From Actinomycetota bacterium (GTDB taxonomy: Bacteria > Actinomycetota > Actinomycetes > S36-B12), in contig JAUSNB010000065.1 of assembly GCA_030645615.1 (NCBI GenBank), positions 1 through 64,000 on the forward strand: 64,000 nucleotides of DNA, written 5' to 3'. Positions 41,529-55,643 of this stretch are shown here, piece after piece. A model generated the notes under the pieces. It worked only from the letters and a program-made list of their open reading frames with translations, searched no databases and was not told where the DNA came from. The position numbers were made by a program, and so were the translations under genes. How positions within the stretch are numbered: position 1 is the stretch's first letter; each line of letters starts with the position of its first letter.

Positions 41529-44500
41529 CGACCCGATGCCCTCGTCAGCGCCAGCCGGACGGGTAGGTCGCTAGCGGGCTCGAATGCGCCCTCGGCCGCC
41601 TGTCCCTGCTCCAGTCGCAGGGCGAGGACTTCCGTCGCGATCATGGCACCGTGAGCCGCGAGGGCAGCGATGACGTCGTGGTCATCGGACGACCAGCGCA
41701 CCTCGATGCGGTCGGTGACGTCGAGGCCCGCGGCCTTGCGGCCCTCCTGCAGGGTGCGGACCAGCTCGCGGGCCACGCCGGCCAGGCGAAGTTCCTCGTC
41801 GATATGCAAGTCGAGCGCGAGGCTCTCGCCTCCGTCCGTCGCCACGGCCCACCCCTCGCGCGGGGTCTCCGTGATGACGACGTCGTCATCGCCAAGCGAG
41901 ACGTCGCCGATCTCGGCGACGGTCACCGCAGCCGCGCCGGTCGAGCGCAACTCGGACACGAGGGAGATGCCGGGGGCGGCGGCGATCGCAGCCGCGACGA
42001 GCGGGGTCTGCTTGCCGAACCGCGCGCCGAGTGACCGGAAGTTCGCCTTGACCGTGACGTCGACCAGCGCCGCAGCATCCTCGGAGAGGGACTCCACGCT
42101 GGCGACGTTGATCTCGTCAGCGACCTGCTGGCGCAAGTCGGCGGGCAGTGCACCCCACCCCGCGGCCGAGACTAGGGCGCGGCCCAGGGGCTGACGCGTG
42201 CGCACGCCGGACGTGGCCCGCGCTGCCCGGCCCAGCTCGACGAGGCGGCGCACGAGCGCCATCTGCCCTCCCAGTTCCTCATCCAGGAGTTCGGTCACCG
42301 GCTCGGGCCACGATGCGAGGTGGACGGAGACCGGGGCCTGGGGATCGGTGGGCCGGAAAAGGTCCTGCCAGACCCGCTCAGTGATGAAGGGAGTGAAGGG
42401 GGCAAGGCACAGGGTCACGATCCGCAGCGACTCATGCAGGGTGGCCAGGGCCGACGGATCGCCGTCCCAGAAGCGCCGTCGCGACCTGCGCACGTACCAG
42501 TTCGACAAGTCGTCGACGAAGGCCGACAGCAGTCGCCCGGCCCGCTGCGTGTCGAACGCCGCCAGGGAACGGTCGACCTCGAGGGCCAGCCGATTCGCCT
42601 CGGACAGCACCCATCGGTCGATGACGGGGCGTTCCGCGGGCGGCGGCGCACCGTCGGCGGGCTGCCAGCCGGCCGTGCGCGCGTAGAGGGACTGGAACGA
42701 CACCGTGTTCCAGTAGGTGAGCAGGGTCTTGCGGACCACGTCGGCGATCGCGGAATGGCCGACGCGGCGGGCCTGCCATGGCGAGCCGCTCGCCAGCATG
42801 AACCACCGCAGGGCATCGGCGCCATGCTCGTCCATGAGCGGTATCGGCGCGAGGATGTTGCCAAGGTGCTTGCTCATCTTGCGGCCGTCCTCGTCGAGGA
42901 TGTGGCCCAGGCAGACGACGTTGCGGTACGAGGACTGGTCGAAGACAAGGGTGCCGACTGCCATCAGCGTGTAGAACCAGCCACGGGTCTGGTCGATTGC
43001 CTCGCAGATGAAGTCGGCGGGGTACTGCGTCGCGAAGGTGTCGGCATTAGACCGTGGGTAGCCCAGGGCCGCGAATGGCATCGCGCCAGAGTCGTACCAG
43101 CCGTCGATGACCTCGGGCACCCGAGTCATCGTCTCTCCGCAATCCGGGCAGGAGAAGGTGACGTCGTCCACGTACGGGCGGTGCGGGTCGAGCGCGGTGA
43201 CGTCCGATCCGGCCCGCTCGCTGAGTTCCTCGAGGGAGCCGACCGCGACGAGGTGGTCCGCGTCGCAGCGCCAGATCGGCAGCGGGGTGCCCCAGTAGCG
43301 GTTGCGGGACAGTGCCCAGTCGACGTTGTTGGTGAGCCAGTCGCCGTATCGGCCCCACTTGATCGTCTCCGGGAACCAGTTGGTCTGCTCGTTCTGCTCC
43401 AGCAACTGGTCCTTGATCGCGGTGGTCCGGATGTACCACGACGGCTGCGCGTAGTACATGAGCGGCGTGTGGCAGCGCCAGCAGTGCGGGTAGGCATGCT
43501 CGTACGCCTGGTGGCGGAACAGCAGCCCACGCTGCTGCAGGTCATCGACAAGCGTCTCGTCGGCCTTCTTGAAGAACATCCCCCCGACCACGGCCACGTC
43601 GTCGAGGAAGTGGCCGTCGGGGCGGATGGGGTTGATGACCGGCAGCCCGTACGAGCGGCATGACACGAGGTCGTCCGCGCCGAATGCAGGCGCCTGGTGC
43701 ACCAGGCCCGTGCCGTCATCGGTGGTCACGTAGTCGGCGAGGATCACGTAGTGCGCGTCCGGTATCTCGACATAGTCGAACGGGCGGACGTAGCCCAGCC
43801 GCTCGAGGTTCGCGCCCGCCAGGGTTCGCACGACGGTGGCGGTGCCGTCGAAGAGGGGCTCGACCAGCTCAGCGGCGACCACGAGGGCCTCGTCGTCCGC
43901 CGTGCGCACGATGGCGTACTCGGCGTCTGGCTTGACCGCCACCGCGGTGTTGGACACCAAGGTCCATGGCGTGGTCGTCCACACGAGCAGGGCCAGGCCG
44001 GGGAACTCCTGGGCAAGCACGCTCGCCGGGTCCACCGGGAAACGTACGTACACGGACGGGTCGACCACGGTCTCGTAGCCCTGTGCCAGCTCGTGGTCAG
44101 ACAGGCCGGTGCCGCAGCGCGGGCAGTACGGCGCAACTCGGTGGTCCTGCACGAGCAGGCCCTTGTCGAAGATCTGCTTGAGGGACCACCACACGCTCTG
44201 GACGTAGTCCTTGTCCATCGTCCAGTAGGCACGGTCGAGGTCGACCCAGTAGCCCATGCGCCGGGTCATCGCCTCGAACTCGTCGACATGCCTAAGGACG
44301 GATGCCCGGCATCGGGCGTTGAACTCCGCCACCCCGTAGGCCTCGATGTCACCCTTGCCGGAGAAGCCGAGCTCCTTCTCCACGGCCAGCTCGACCGGGA
44401 GACCGTGGCAGTCCCACCCGGCCTGGCGGGGAACGAAGTACCCCTTCATGGTCCGGTATCGCGGGAAGACGTCCTTGAAGACGCGGGCCTCGACGTGGTG

Positions 44501-44668
44501 GGTTCCCGGGGCGCCGTTGGCCGTCGGGGGCCCCTCGTAGAAGACCCACGTGGGCCGCCCCTGGCTCTGCGCCACGGACGCCGCGAACACGTCCTCCTCG
44601 TCCCACATGCGCAGGACCTCGTGCTCCAGGGCCGGCAGGTCCACCTGCGCGGGCACGGCGCGATACAT
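41525..44668 (-). CDS. ileS: Isoleucyl-tRNA synthetase (type 2, eukaryote-like)
   Basis: The 1,047-residue class I synthetase has the HIGH-region GAPGTHHVEARVFKDVFPRY, the CP1 editing domain, the KMSKH motif (GRKMSKHLGNILAP) and a C-terminal anticodon-binding region. The sequence follows the type 2 IleS pattern found in mycobacteria, a class generally little affected by mupirocin. The ATG at 44668 is preceded by GGAGGATCC; the 55 upstream in-frame residues are dominated by Arg/Pro shadow sequence and were excluded. The gene is transcribed against the dcw cluster. Confidence 0.96.
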   Translation of the reverse strand: MYRAVPAQVDLPALEHEVLRMWDEEDVFAASVAQSQGRPTWVFYEGPPTANGAPGTHHVEARVFKDVFPRYRTMKGYFVPRQAGWDCHGLPVELAVEKELGFSGKGDIEAYGVAEFNARCRASVLRHVDEFEAMTRRMGYWVDLDRAYWTMDKDYVQSVWWSLKQIFDKGLLVQDHRVAPYCPRCGTGLSDHELAQGYETVVDPSVYVRFPVDPASVLAQEFPGLALLVWTTTPWTLVSNTAVAVKPDAEYAIVRTADDEALVVAAELVEPLFDGTATVVRTLAGANLERLGYVRPFDYVEIPDAHYVILADYVTTDDGTGLVHQAPAFGADDLVSCRSYGLPVINPIRPDGHFLDDVAVVGGMFFKKADETLVDDLQQRGLLFRHQAYEHAYPHCWRCHTPLMYYAQPSWYIRTTAIKDQLLEQNEQTNWFPETIKWGRYGDWLTNNVDWALSRNRYWGTPLPIWRCDADHLVAVGSLEELSERAGSDVTALDPHRPYVDDVTFSCPDCGETMTRVPEVIDGWYDSGAMPFAALGYPRSNADTFATQYPADFICEAIDQTRGWFYTLMAVGTLVFDQSSYRNVVCLGHILDEDGRKMSKHLGNILAPIPLMDEHGADALRWFMLASGSPWQARRVGHSAIADVVRKTLLTYWNTVSFQSLYARTAGWQPADGAPPPAERPVIDRWVLSEANRLALEVDRSLAAFDTQRAGRLLSAFVDDLSNWYVRRSRRRFWDGDPSALATLHESLRIVTLCLAPFTPFITERVWQDLFRPTDPQAPVSVHLASWPEPVTELLDEELGGQMALVRRLVELGRAARATSGVRTRQPLGRALVSAAGWGALPADLRQQVADEINVASVESLSEDAAALVDVTVKANFRSLGARFGKQTPLVAAAIAAAPGISLVSELRSTGAAAVTVAEIGDVSLGDDDVVITETPREGWAVATDGGESLALDLHIDEELRLAGVARELVRTLQEGRKAAGLDVTDRIEVRWSSDDHDVIAALAAHGAMIATEVLALRLEQGQAAEGAFEPASDLPVRLALTRASGR

Positions 44669-44857
44669 GGATCCTCCGAGGGCGCGAGGTGGCGGGCACA
44701 CAGGATATCGACAGCGAGCGATCCGACCGCGCAGGCATCGGCGCGGCTCCCGGCCCCGGTGGGCCGCCGGGCCTAGCATCCGACGGACATCGGGCGCCCG
44801 TGGCCACGGCTGGCGCCCACGGAGTGCATCCACGCCCGTGGCGGGCAGGAGGCCGAG

Positions 44858-45619
<762 letters not shown>

Positions 45620-45633
45620 CCAGCCCCGCCGAG

Positions 45634-45682
45634 CTTGAGGTTGGCGGGGCTCCGACGCGAGATTCCCGGCGCCAACCTCAAG
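45634..45682. repeat. Palindromic element, copy A
   Basis: Perfect 13-base arms CTTGAGGTTGGCG and CGCCAACCTCAAG flank a 23-base centre. It lies 14 bases after the TraR/DksA-type stop and 41 bases before lspA. The arms match copies at 57895 and 58368, while the centre differs. It could serve as a terminator here, but no T run follows. Confidence 0.8.
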
Positions 45683-45710
45683 GTCGATGGGGTCTTCGGG
45701 AGTCCCGACG

Positions 45711-45716
45711 TAGAGT
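45711..45716 (+). promoter_or_regulatory. Leaderless -10 box for lspA
   Basis: TAGAGT is placed seven bases before the GTG at 45724. This fits a leaderless promoter and supports that start over an in-frame GTG at 45715, which lies inside the box region. Confidence 0.5.
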
Positions 45717-45723
45717 GCTCGTC

Positions 45724-46335
45724 GTGACGGATCCGCAGGAGTCGACCGAACCGTCATCCCTTCGCGTGGACGCTGACCGGGCTGCCGAGGTCGAGCCCCG
45801 GCTCCGGCATCGAAGCCTGCTCGTGCTGCTCCTCGTGGCCGCCGGGGTGATTGCCCTCGACCGGCTCACCAAGTACTGGGTGGTCTCGACCATCCAGCCG
45901 AGGATCGAGTCCGGCGAAGGGCCGATCGTCATGCTGGGAGGCCTGCTCAAGTTCACCTACGTGGAGAACACCGGCGCCGCCTTCTCCCTTGGATCCGGCT
46001 ACACCTGGATCTTCTCGATCATCGCGGTGGTCGTGACGATCGTGGTCCTGCGGTCGTCGCGGAAGCTCGGCAGCCTGTGGTGGGCGGTCGCGCTCGGCGG
46101 CCTGCTCGGCGGGGCGCTGGGCAACCTCATCGACCGCCTGACCCGCGAACCGAGCCCTGGCCTGGGCTACGTCGTGGACTTCATCCAGTTGCCGAACTTC
46201 GCGGTGTTCAACGTCGCCGACATGTGCATCGTCGGGTCGGCCATCCTGATGGTGCTGCTCTCCCTCAAGGGCGTGGAGTTCTCCGGCCGGCCGCGAGGAG
46301 TGAGCGCAGCGAGCCCCGGAGAGGCCGGGCCATGA
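45724..46335 (+). CDS. lspA: Lipoprotein signal peptidase LspA
   Basis: The 203-residue aspartyl peptidase has four membrane helices. The conserved blocks are [32 protein letters not shown] and [20 protein letters not shown], with the catalytic Asp pair in the last two. It cleaves signal peptides from lipidated proteins, which would include the several lipoproteins of this window. The C-terminal tail ([16 protein letters not shown]) is unusual and lies over an imperfect palindrome. The start is set by the leaderless -10 box. Confidence 0.94.
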   Translation: MTDPQESTEPSSLRVDADRAAEVEPRLRHRSLLVLLLVAAGVIALDRLTKYWVVSTIQPRIESGEGPIVMLGGLLKFTYVENTGAAFSLGSGYTWIFSIIAVVVTIVVLRSSRKLGSLWWAVALGGLLGGALGNLIDRLTREPSPGLGYVVDFIQLPNFAVFNVADMCIVGSAILMVLLSLKGVEFSGRPRGVSAASPGEAGP

Positions 46336-46363
46336 AAGCCGGCCGGCCTCGAGGCGACGCTTC

Positions 46364-47290
46364 GTGACGGAGCGGCTGCTGCCGGTCCCTGAGGGACTGG
46401 CGGGGGAACGGCTCGACGTGGGGCTGTCCCGGCTGCTCGGCCTGTCCCGCGCCCGTGCGGCCGACCTCGTCGCCTCGGGGGACGTCCTCATCGACGGCCG
46501 GCCAGCGGGCAAGTCCGACCGCCTCATCCCGGGTTCCGTGCTGCAGGTCGATCTCAGGGAGCCCGTCCCGGTCGTGGCGGCCGTTGCCGAACCGGTTCCG
46601 GGCATGACCGTCCTGTTCGACGACGACGACGTCGTGGTCGTCGACAAGCCGGTAGGCGTCGCGGCCCACCCGAGCCCGGGCTGGACGGGGCCGACCGTCA
46701 TCGGCGGCCTGGCGGCCGCGGGGTACCGGATCAGCACATCAGGAGCGGCCGAGCGACAGGGAGTGGTGCACCGCCTGGACGTGGGCACCACCGGGGTGAT
46801 GGCCGTCGCCAAGAGCGAGGCGGCGTACACCAGCCTGAAGCACCAGTTCCGGGATCGCACCGTCGACAAGACGTACCACGCTGTCGTGCAGGGGCACTGC
46901 GATCCGCTGAGCGGGACCGTCGACGCACCCATCGACCGCCATCCGACGGCGGACTACAAGTGGGCCGTCGTGTCCACCGGCAAGCCCAGCATCACGCACT
47001 ACGACACCCTCGAGGCCTTCCCGCACGCCTCCCTGCTGGAGGTCCACCTGGAGACCGGGCGAACCCACCAGATCCGCGTCCACATGGCGGCCCTCCGCCA
47101 TCCATGCGTGGGGGACCTGACCTACGGAGCCGACCCCGCCCTGTCCGCCCGGCTGGGCCTGGCCCGGCAGTGGCTGCATGCCGTGGGCCTCGCCTTCGAC
47201 CATCCCGCCACGGGGGAGCGGGTGCTGGTGTCCAGCCCCTACTCGAAGGACCTGAGCACTGCTCTCGATCGCCTCCGCACGGGCGTGTGA
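46364..47290 (+). CDS. RluD-family rRNA pseudouridine synthase
   Basis: The 308-residue product has an S4 RNA-binding domain ([26 protein letters not shown]) and then the pseudouridine synthase core. The catalytic motif reads [15 protein letters not shown], where most relatives have HRLDxxTSG. Further family blocks are [14 protein letters not shown] and [10 protein letters not shown]. It isomerises uridine in 23S rRNA, most likely in helix 69 as for RluD. Its position after lspA is conserved in actinobacteria. The GTG at 46364 is an estimate. Confidence 0.92.
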   Translation: MTERLLPVPEGLAGERLDVGLSRLLGLSRARAADLVASGDVLIDGRPAGKSDRLIPGSVLQVDLREPVPVVAAVAEPVPGMTVLFDDDDVVVVDKPVGVAAHPSPGWTGPTVIGGLAAAGYRISTSGAAERQGVVHRLDVGTTGVMAVAKSEAAYTSLKHQFRDRTVDKTYHAVVQGHCDPLSGTVDAPIDRHPTADYKWAVVSTGKPSITHYDTLEAFPHASLLEVHLETGRTHQIRVHMAALRHPCVGDLTYGADPALSARLGLARQWLHAVGLAFDHPATGERVLVSSPYSKDLSTALDRLRTGV

Positions 47291-47328
47291 CGGCGGCAAC
47301 GTCGGCGGCCAAAGTTAGGGTGGGGGAC

Positions 47329-50864
<3,536 letters not shown>

Positions 50865-50868
<4 letters not shown>

Positions 50869-51443
50869 GCGCTGAGTCGCCGCCCACGGGCCCGGCCGCT
50901 CGCCGGGCCACCGCCCGCCACGCCTCGGCGGTGATCGTCGCCGGGCTCATCGTCGGCCTGGTGAGCGGGGTGGCGTTGGGGGTCGTCTGGTGGCAACTGG
51001 CCCCGCGGGTGCCGCTGATTGTCCAGCCGGGGGTGAGCTATCCCCAGGGGTACCAGCCGGAGGGCTACCTCGCCGCCGATGCCGCCTTCGGCCTGCTCGG
51101 CCTGGTCGCCGGCATCGCCATCACGATCGGCCTGGCGAACATGCGGCGCGACCACCTGTTCAGCGTCCTCGTGGCCGCCCTGCTCTCCGGGGCTGTCGGA
51201 ACGGCCGCCATGTGGTTCGTGGGCACGAGGCTTGGATCGGTCGACATCGAGGGCTTGAGTGCGACGACGACCGCTGACCTTGTTGTCGAGGCGCCGCTGC
51301 GCGTCTCCATGCCGAGCATGTTCCTCATGTGGGCGCTGGCCTCGGCCGTCGTCGTCACGGTCCTGGCCCTCGGTGACTGGATCGGCGAGGCCCGCACTGC
51401 CAAACGCGCTCTACGGGCGGGCGATGGCGGCGAAGCGTCCTGA
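50865..51443 (+). CDS. Four-helix membrane protein (DUF2567-like)
   Basis: The 192-residue product has about four membrane helices (near residues 24-48, 70-92, 100-120 and 148-168) and a short charged tail. The VVWWQLAPRVPL segment after the first helix resembles actinobacterial DUF2567 proteins, but this is from memory and uncertain. Function is unknown. The ATG overlaps the dnaE1 stop as ATGA. The last 33 bases overlap the convergent YbaK-type gene. Confidence 0.7.
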
Positions 51444-51896
51444 CGTGACGGCGAGCAGGTCCGCCGGTGCCAGCCCGATGTCGAAGCCACGGCGGCCGCC
51501 GCTGACGTAGATGGTCGCCAGCGACTCGGCCTGCCCGTCGAGGTACGTCGGCAGGGCCTTGCGCTGGCCGATGGGCGAGATCCCGCCGACGACATACCCG
51601 GTCAGCCGCTGGGCGGTGGCCGGGTCGGCGAGATCGGCCCGGCGACCGCCGTGCGCCCCGGCCAGGAGCTTGAGGTCCAGGCTCCCGCTCACCGGCACGA
51701 TGGCCACCACTGCGGCCCCGTCGACGGTCGCGACCAGCGTCTTGAACACGTGGCCGGCGTCCAGGCCGAGCGACGAGGCCGCCTCAAGCCCGAACGACGG
51801 GGCCCGCGGATCGTGCTCGTAGGCGTGCCCGGTGAAGTCGATCCCGGCCCGATTCAGCGCCACCGTCGCTGGAGTGCCCCCTTCGCGCCGCCCCAT
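51411..51896 (-). CDS. ybaK: YbaK/EbsC-type aminoacyl-tRNA deacylase
   Basis: The 161-residue protein has the YbaK fold motifs: YEHDPRAPSFGLEAA, VFKTLVATVDGAAVVAIVPVSGSLDLK and GYVVGGISPIGQRKALPTY, with the conserved Lys (VFKT) and the GGISP loop. YbaK removes Cys wrongly attached to tRNA-Pro. It lies 7 bases after the LON-domain gene and is probably co-transcribed with it. Confidence 0.9.
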   Translation of the reverse strand: MGRREGGTPATVALNRAGIDFTGHAYEHDPRAPSFGLEAASSLGLDAGHVFKTLVATVDGAAVVAIVPVSGSLDLKLLAGAHGGRRADLADPATAQRLTGYVVGGISPIGQRKALPTYLDGQAESLATIYVSGGRRGFDIGLAPADLLAVTSGRFAAIARP

Positions 51897-51903
51897 CAGC
51901 GGG

Positions 51904-52584
51904 CTAGTTGGGCGACGGCGAGGACGGGGACTCCAGCATTGGTACCGCGCCCAGGGCCGCGATGAGCCCGGTCTCGCGCACCAGCAGGGCGCGGGCCTGG
52001 ACCAGGCGCGATGCCGTCGAGGCTGCCGCCAGGAGGGACTGACGCTCGTCCGGGGCGAGCACCATGGCCGCGGTCACCAGGTAGCTGAGCACCGTCGGGT
52101 CGTCGGGCAGGTCCTCGGCCGAGCTCGGGTCGATGGCTGCCTCGTCGACGACCTGGCCGCTCAGGGCGATCCGGTAGGCAAGGAAAGCGCGTGCCACATG
52201 GCCGGCCAGGGCCAGGTCTCCGGCATCCTCGACGTCGGGCAGGAAGTCGACCTCTCCGCGGACCAGTGGCTCGGCGAGGTCGATCGAGGCGATGCTGAAC
52301 CTGCGGCCGCCCGTGGTGACGATGTCGAACCGACCGTCGTCCAGCCGCTCGGCCTGCCGCACGATCGCCGTCGTGCCCACCGGGAAGAGGGCGTCCCGAC
52401 CGTCGACCTCGACCGTGCGGCCCTCGCGCACCGCCACGACCCCGAACTCCCGCGCGTCCTCGTCGGGGACAGCGAGCAACTCCTCGACCAGCGCCCGGTA
52501 CCGGGGCTCGAAGATGTGCAGGGGCAGGACCAACCCGGGCACCAGCACCACGTTGAGCGGAAACAGCGGCAGCGTGGTGGGCAC
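51904..52584 (-). CDS. LON N-terminal substrate-binding domain protein
   Basis: The 226-residue product begins LPLFPLNVVLVPGLVLPLHIFEPRYRALV, the diagnostic start of the Lon N-terminal domain (PUA-like), and contains no AAA or protease domain. Stand-alone LON-domain proteins are common in actinobacteria and have no defined function. The GTG at 52584 is the family start; the frame runs upstream over hisD as a shadow. A TACTTT box on this strand overlaps the hisD -10, so the two genes share a divergent promoter region of about 22 bases. Confidence 0.88.
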   Translation of the reverse strand: MPTTLPLFPLNVVLVPGLVLPLHIFEPRYRALVEELLAVPDEDAREFGVVAVREGRTVEVDGRDALFPVGTTAIVRQAERLDDGRFDIVTTGGRRFSIASIDLAEPLVRGEVDFLPDVEDAGDLALAGHVARAFLAYRIALSGQVVDEAAIDPSSAEDLPDDPTVLSYLVTAAMVLAPDERQSLLAAASTASRLVQARALLVRETGLIAALGAVPMLESPSSPSPN

Positions 52585-52594
52585 GGTGGCAGCG

Positions 52595-52601
52595 TAAAGT
52601 A
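52595..52601. promoter_or_regulatory. Overlapping divergent -10 boxes of hisD and the LON-domain gene
   Basis: TAAAGT (52595-52600) lies six bases before the hisD GTG on the plus strand. On the minus strand TACTTT (52601-52596) lies 11 bases before the LON-domain GTG. The two boxes share five base pairs, so polymerase cannot occupy both at once. hisD would be leaderless. Confidence 0.55.
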
Positions 52602-52606
52602 GGGCC

Positions 52607-53920
52607 GTGATCCGGCGCATCGACCTCCGCGGTACGACCATCGATCCGCGCACCGCCCTGCCCCGTGCGGCCATGGACGTGGCCGATGCCGGCGAGCGGA
52701 TCCGGCCGATCCTGGCCGATGTCCGCTCCCGCGGCGCCGATGCCGTCCTGGACTGGTCGGAGCGGCTGGACGGGATCCGGCCCCCGTCGCTCCGGGTCCC
52801 GGTCGAGCGGCTCGCCCGTGCGTTCGACGCACTGGACCCAGCGGTCCGAGACGCGCTGGCCGAGTCGATCCGGCGCGCACGGATGGTGCATGCCGACCAG
52901 AGGCGCGTCGACGTCGCCACGGTCGTCGTGCCGGGGGGCACCGTGACGGAGCGGTGGCTGCCGGTCGACCGGGTCGGCCTGTACGTGCCCGGAGGACGTG
53001 CCGTGTACCCGAGCAGCGTCGTGATGAACGTCGTGCCGGCACAGGTCGCGGGGGTCGCGTCCATCGCTGTCGTCTCGCCTCCCCAGCGCGACTTCGACGG
53101 CTGGCCGCATCCCACGATCCTGGCCGCCTGCGCCTTGCTCGGCGTCGACGAGGTCTACGCAGTCGGGGGGGCTCAAGCCGTCGCGATGCTCGCCTACGGG
53201 GTGGACCTGCCCGACGGCGACCGCTGCGCGCCCGTTGACCTCGTCACGGGGCCGGGCAACATCTACGTGACCGCGGCCAAGCGTGCCCTCCAGGGCGTCA
53301 TCGGCATCGACTCCGAGGCCGGGCCCACCGAGGTCGCCGTCCTCGCCGACGACACGGCAAACCCGGTGCACGTGGCGGCCGACCTGATCAGCCAGGCCGA
53401 GCACGACGTCCTGGCCGCGGCCCTTCTCGTCACGGATTCCCTGTGGCTGGCAGACGCCGTCATGGCCGAGCTCGCCGCGCAGGTGGCGACGACCAAGCAC
53501 GCGGAGCGGATCGCGGAGGCGCTTGCTGGCTCGCAGAGCGCGATCGTGCTCGTCGACGACCTGGAGGACGGCCTGCGCGTGGTCAACGCCTACGCCGCGG
53601 AGCACCTGGAGATCCACACCCGTGAGGCCCGCGAGGTAGCAATGCGGGTGCGCAACGCGGGCGCCATCTTCGTCGGCACCTGGTCTCCGGTGTCGTTGGG
53701 CGACTATGCGGCTGGCTCGAACCACGTGCTCCCCACAGCGGGTGCGGCCCGGCACTCCTCGGGCCTGTCGGTGCAGTCCTTCCTGCGGGGCATCCATGTC
53801 GTGGAGTACGACGAGGGGGCGTTGCGCGACGTTGCCCCGCACGTGATCGCGCTGGCGCACGCCGAGGACCTGCCCGGCCACGGCGACGCGATCAGCGCGC
53901 GGGTGGATCCCGGCCGCTGA
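52607..53920 (+). CDS. hisD: Histidinol dehydrogenase HisD
   Basis: The 437-residue enzyme has the HisD signature blocks: [41 protein letters not shown], the metal-binding QAEHD and the C-terminal [13 protein letters not shown]. It oxidises histidinol to histidine in two NAD-dependent steps. First gene of the his operon here; hisG and hisE are not in the window. The GTG at 52607 follows a TAAAGT box by six bases, indicating a leaderless transcript. Confidence 0.96.
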   Translation: MIRRIDLRGTTIDPRTALPRAAMDVADAGERIRPILADVRSRGADAVLDWSERLDGIRPPSLRVPVERLARAFDALDPAVRDALAESIRRARMVHADQRRVDVATVVVPGGTVTERWLPVDRVGLYVPGGRAVYPSSVVMNVVPAQVAGVASIAVVSPPQRDFDGWPHPTILAACALLGVDEVYAVGGAQAVAMLAYGVDLPDGDRCAPVDLVTGPGNIYVTAAKRALQGVIGIDSEAGPTEVAVLADDTANPVHVAADLISQAEHDVLAAALLVTDSLWLADAVMAELAAQVATTKHAERIAEALAGSQSAIVLVDDLEDGLRVVNAYAAEHLEIHTREAREVAMRVRNAGAIFVGTWSPVSLGDYAAGSNHVLPTAGAARHSSGLSVQSFLRGIHVVEYDEGALRDVAPHVIALAHAEDLPGHGDAISARVDPGR

Positions 53921-53921
53921 C

Positions 53922-55022
53922 ATGGACTTCACCCCTCCCGTCCGGGCGGACCTGGTCGGGGTCGCCTCGTACGGCGCCCCGCAACTCGACGTCGCCGCCC
54001 GGCTCAACGTGAACGAGAACCCCTTCCCCCTGCCGGATGCCGTCGTGCACGCAATGTCCGAGGCCGTGGCAGCCGTCGCCCCCGGCCTCAATCGGTACCC
54101 CGACCGCGAGGCGGTGGCGTTGCGGCAGGCGCTGGCGGACTACCTCGACCAGGAGTCCGGGGTCCGTGTCGGCGTCGACCAGGTATGGGCGGCCAACGGG
54201 TCCAACGAGGTCATGCACCACCTGTTCCTCGCCTTCGGGGGACCCGGGCGGCTGGCCGTGTCGTTCGACCCGACGTACTCGATGTATCCGGAGTACGCGC
54301 GCGACACGTTCACGGAGTACGCGTCCTTCGCCCGGCGCCCCGATCACACGGTCGACGTCGCGCAGGCCCGATCGGTGATCGCCGAGCGGCGGCCCTCGCT
54401 CGTGCTGCTGACCTCGCCCAACAACCCGACCGGCACGTCCCTGCCGATCGTGGACGTGCGGGCCCTCGCGGAGGCAGCGCTGGAATCCGGTGCGATGGCG
54501 ATCGTCGACGAGGCGTACGCGGAGTTCCGCAGGGCGGGCGTACCCAGCGCGCTCGAGTTGCTGGCCAAGCTGCCCAACCTCGTGGTGACGCGCACGATGA
54601 GCAAGGCGTTCGCCATGGCGGGCGCCCGGCTCGGCTACGCGGCGGCCGCGGACCCGCGCGTCGTCGAGGCACTGCGTGTCGTGCGGCTGCCATACCACCT
54701 GTCGGCCGTCACGCAGGCAGTGGCGATCGCGGCCCTGGCCCACGCAGGCGTCCTCCAGGCGCAGGTGGACCTGCTGCGGTCCGAGCGTGACGCACTGGCC
54801 GAATGGCTGCGGCAGAAGGGGTTCTCGGTGGCTCCCAGCGACGCGAACTTCATCCTGTTCGGGCAGTTCGACGACCGGCATGCCCTGTGGCAGCACCTGC
54901 TTGACGACGGCGTCCTGATCCGCGAGACAGGGCCAGCGGGGTGGCTCCGCGTCAGCGTCGGCACGCCCGCGGAGAACGCTATGTTTAGGGACGCGCTCGC
55001 CAAGGCCATGGCACGCGTGTAG
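53922..55022 (+). CDS. hisC: Histidinol-phosphate aminotransferase HisC
   Basis: The 366-residue class I/II aminotransferase has [11 protein letters not shown] at the N-terminus, [20 protein letters not shown] and the PLP lysine in [17 protein letters not shown]. The motifs match HisC. It converts imidazole acetol-phosphate to histidinol-phosphate. It starts 1 base after the hisD stop. Confidence 0.95.
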   Translation: MDFTPPVRADLVGVASYGAPQLDVAARLNVNENPFPLPDAVVHAMSEAVAAVAPGLNRYPDREAVALRQALADYLDQESGVRVGVDQVWAANGSNEVMHHLFLAFGGPGRLAVSFDPTYSMYPEYARDTFTEYASFARRPDHTVDVAQARSVIAERRPSLVLLTSPNNPTGTSLPIVDVRALAEAALESGAMAIVDEAYAEFRRAGVPSALELLAKLPNLVVTRTMSKAFAMAGARLGYAAAADPRVVEALRVVRLPYHLSAVTQAVAIAALAHAGVLQAQVDLLRSERDALAEWLRQKGFSVAPSDANFILFGQFDDRHALWQHLLDDGVLIRETGPAGWLRVSVGTPAENAMFRDALAKAMARV

Positions 55023-55039
55023 TCGGCGGAGGGACGCTC

Positions 55040-55636
55040 ATGGCGCGCACGGCGCGGATCGATCGCACGACCAAGGAGAGCAGCGTCCTGGTCGAGCTCG
55101 ACCTCGATGGCTCCGGCGCGAGCACCATCGAGACGGGAGTGCCCTTCTTCGACCACATGCTCGCGCAGCTCGCCAAGCACGGCGGGCTCGACCTCACGGT
55201 CAGCACGCAGGGCGACCTGCACGTGGACGCCCACCACACCGTCGAGGACACCGCGCTTGCGGTCGGCCAGGCGATCAACGAGGCGCTCGGCGATCGTGCA
55301 GGCCTGTGCCGGTACGGCGACGCGTTGGTGCCGCTCGACGAGTGCCTGGTGCAGTCGGCCGTTGACCTGTCGGGGCGCCCGTACCTTGTCCACGAGGAGC
55401 CGGAACTGGTGGAGCTGATCGGCACGTACGACACCACGCTCACGCGTCACATCTGGGAGTCGATCGTCGCGACCTCGCAGATCACGCTGCACGTGCGCGT
55501 GCTGTCGGGCCGCAACGCGCACCACGTCGTGGAGGCCCAGTTCAAGTCGGTTGCCCGGGCGCTGCGTGAGGCCGTCGCCCTCGATCCCCGCGTCGTCGGC
55601 GTCCCGTCGACCAAGGGGACTCTCACAGGGGCTTGA
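55040..55636 (+). CDS. hisB: Imidazoleglycerol-phosphate dehydratase HisB
   Basis: The 198-residue monofunctional dehydratase has the two metal-binding His clusters [14 protein letters not shown] and [16 protein letters not shown], then [25 protein letters not shown] and [20 protein letters not shown]. There is no fused phosphatase, as usual outside enterobacteria. GGAGGGA lies before the ATG. Confidence 0.96.
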   Translation: MARTARIDRTTKESSVLVELDLDGSGASTIETGVPFFDHMLAQLAKHGGLDLTVSTQGDLHVDAHHTVEDTALAVGQAINEALGDRAGLCRYGDALVPLDECLVQSAVDLSGRPYLVHEEPELVELIGTYDTTLTRHIWESIVATSQITLHVRVLSGRNAHHVVEAQFKSVARALREAVALDPRVVGVPSTKGTLTGA

Positions 55637-55643
55637 TCGATCC

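Noticed and set aside
44669-44833. 55-residue N-terminal extension of IleS
   Set aside because: It is Arg/Pro-rich non-conserved sequence upstream of a good ribosome site and the canonical start at 44668.
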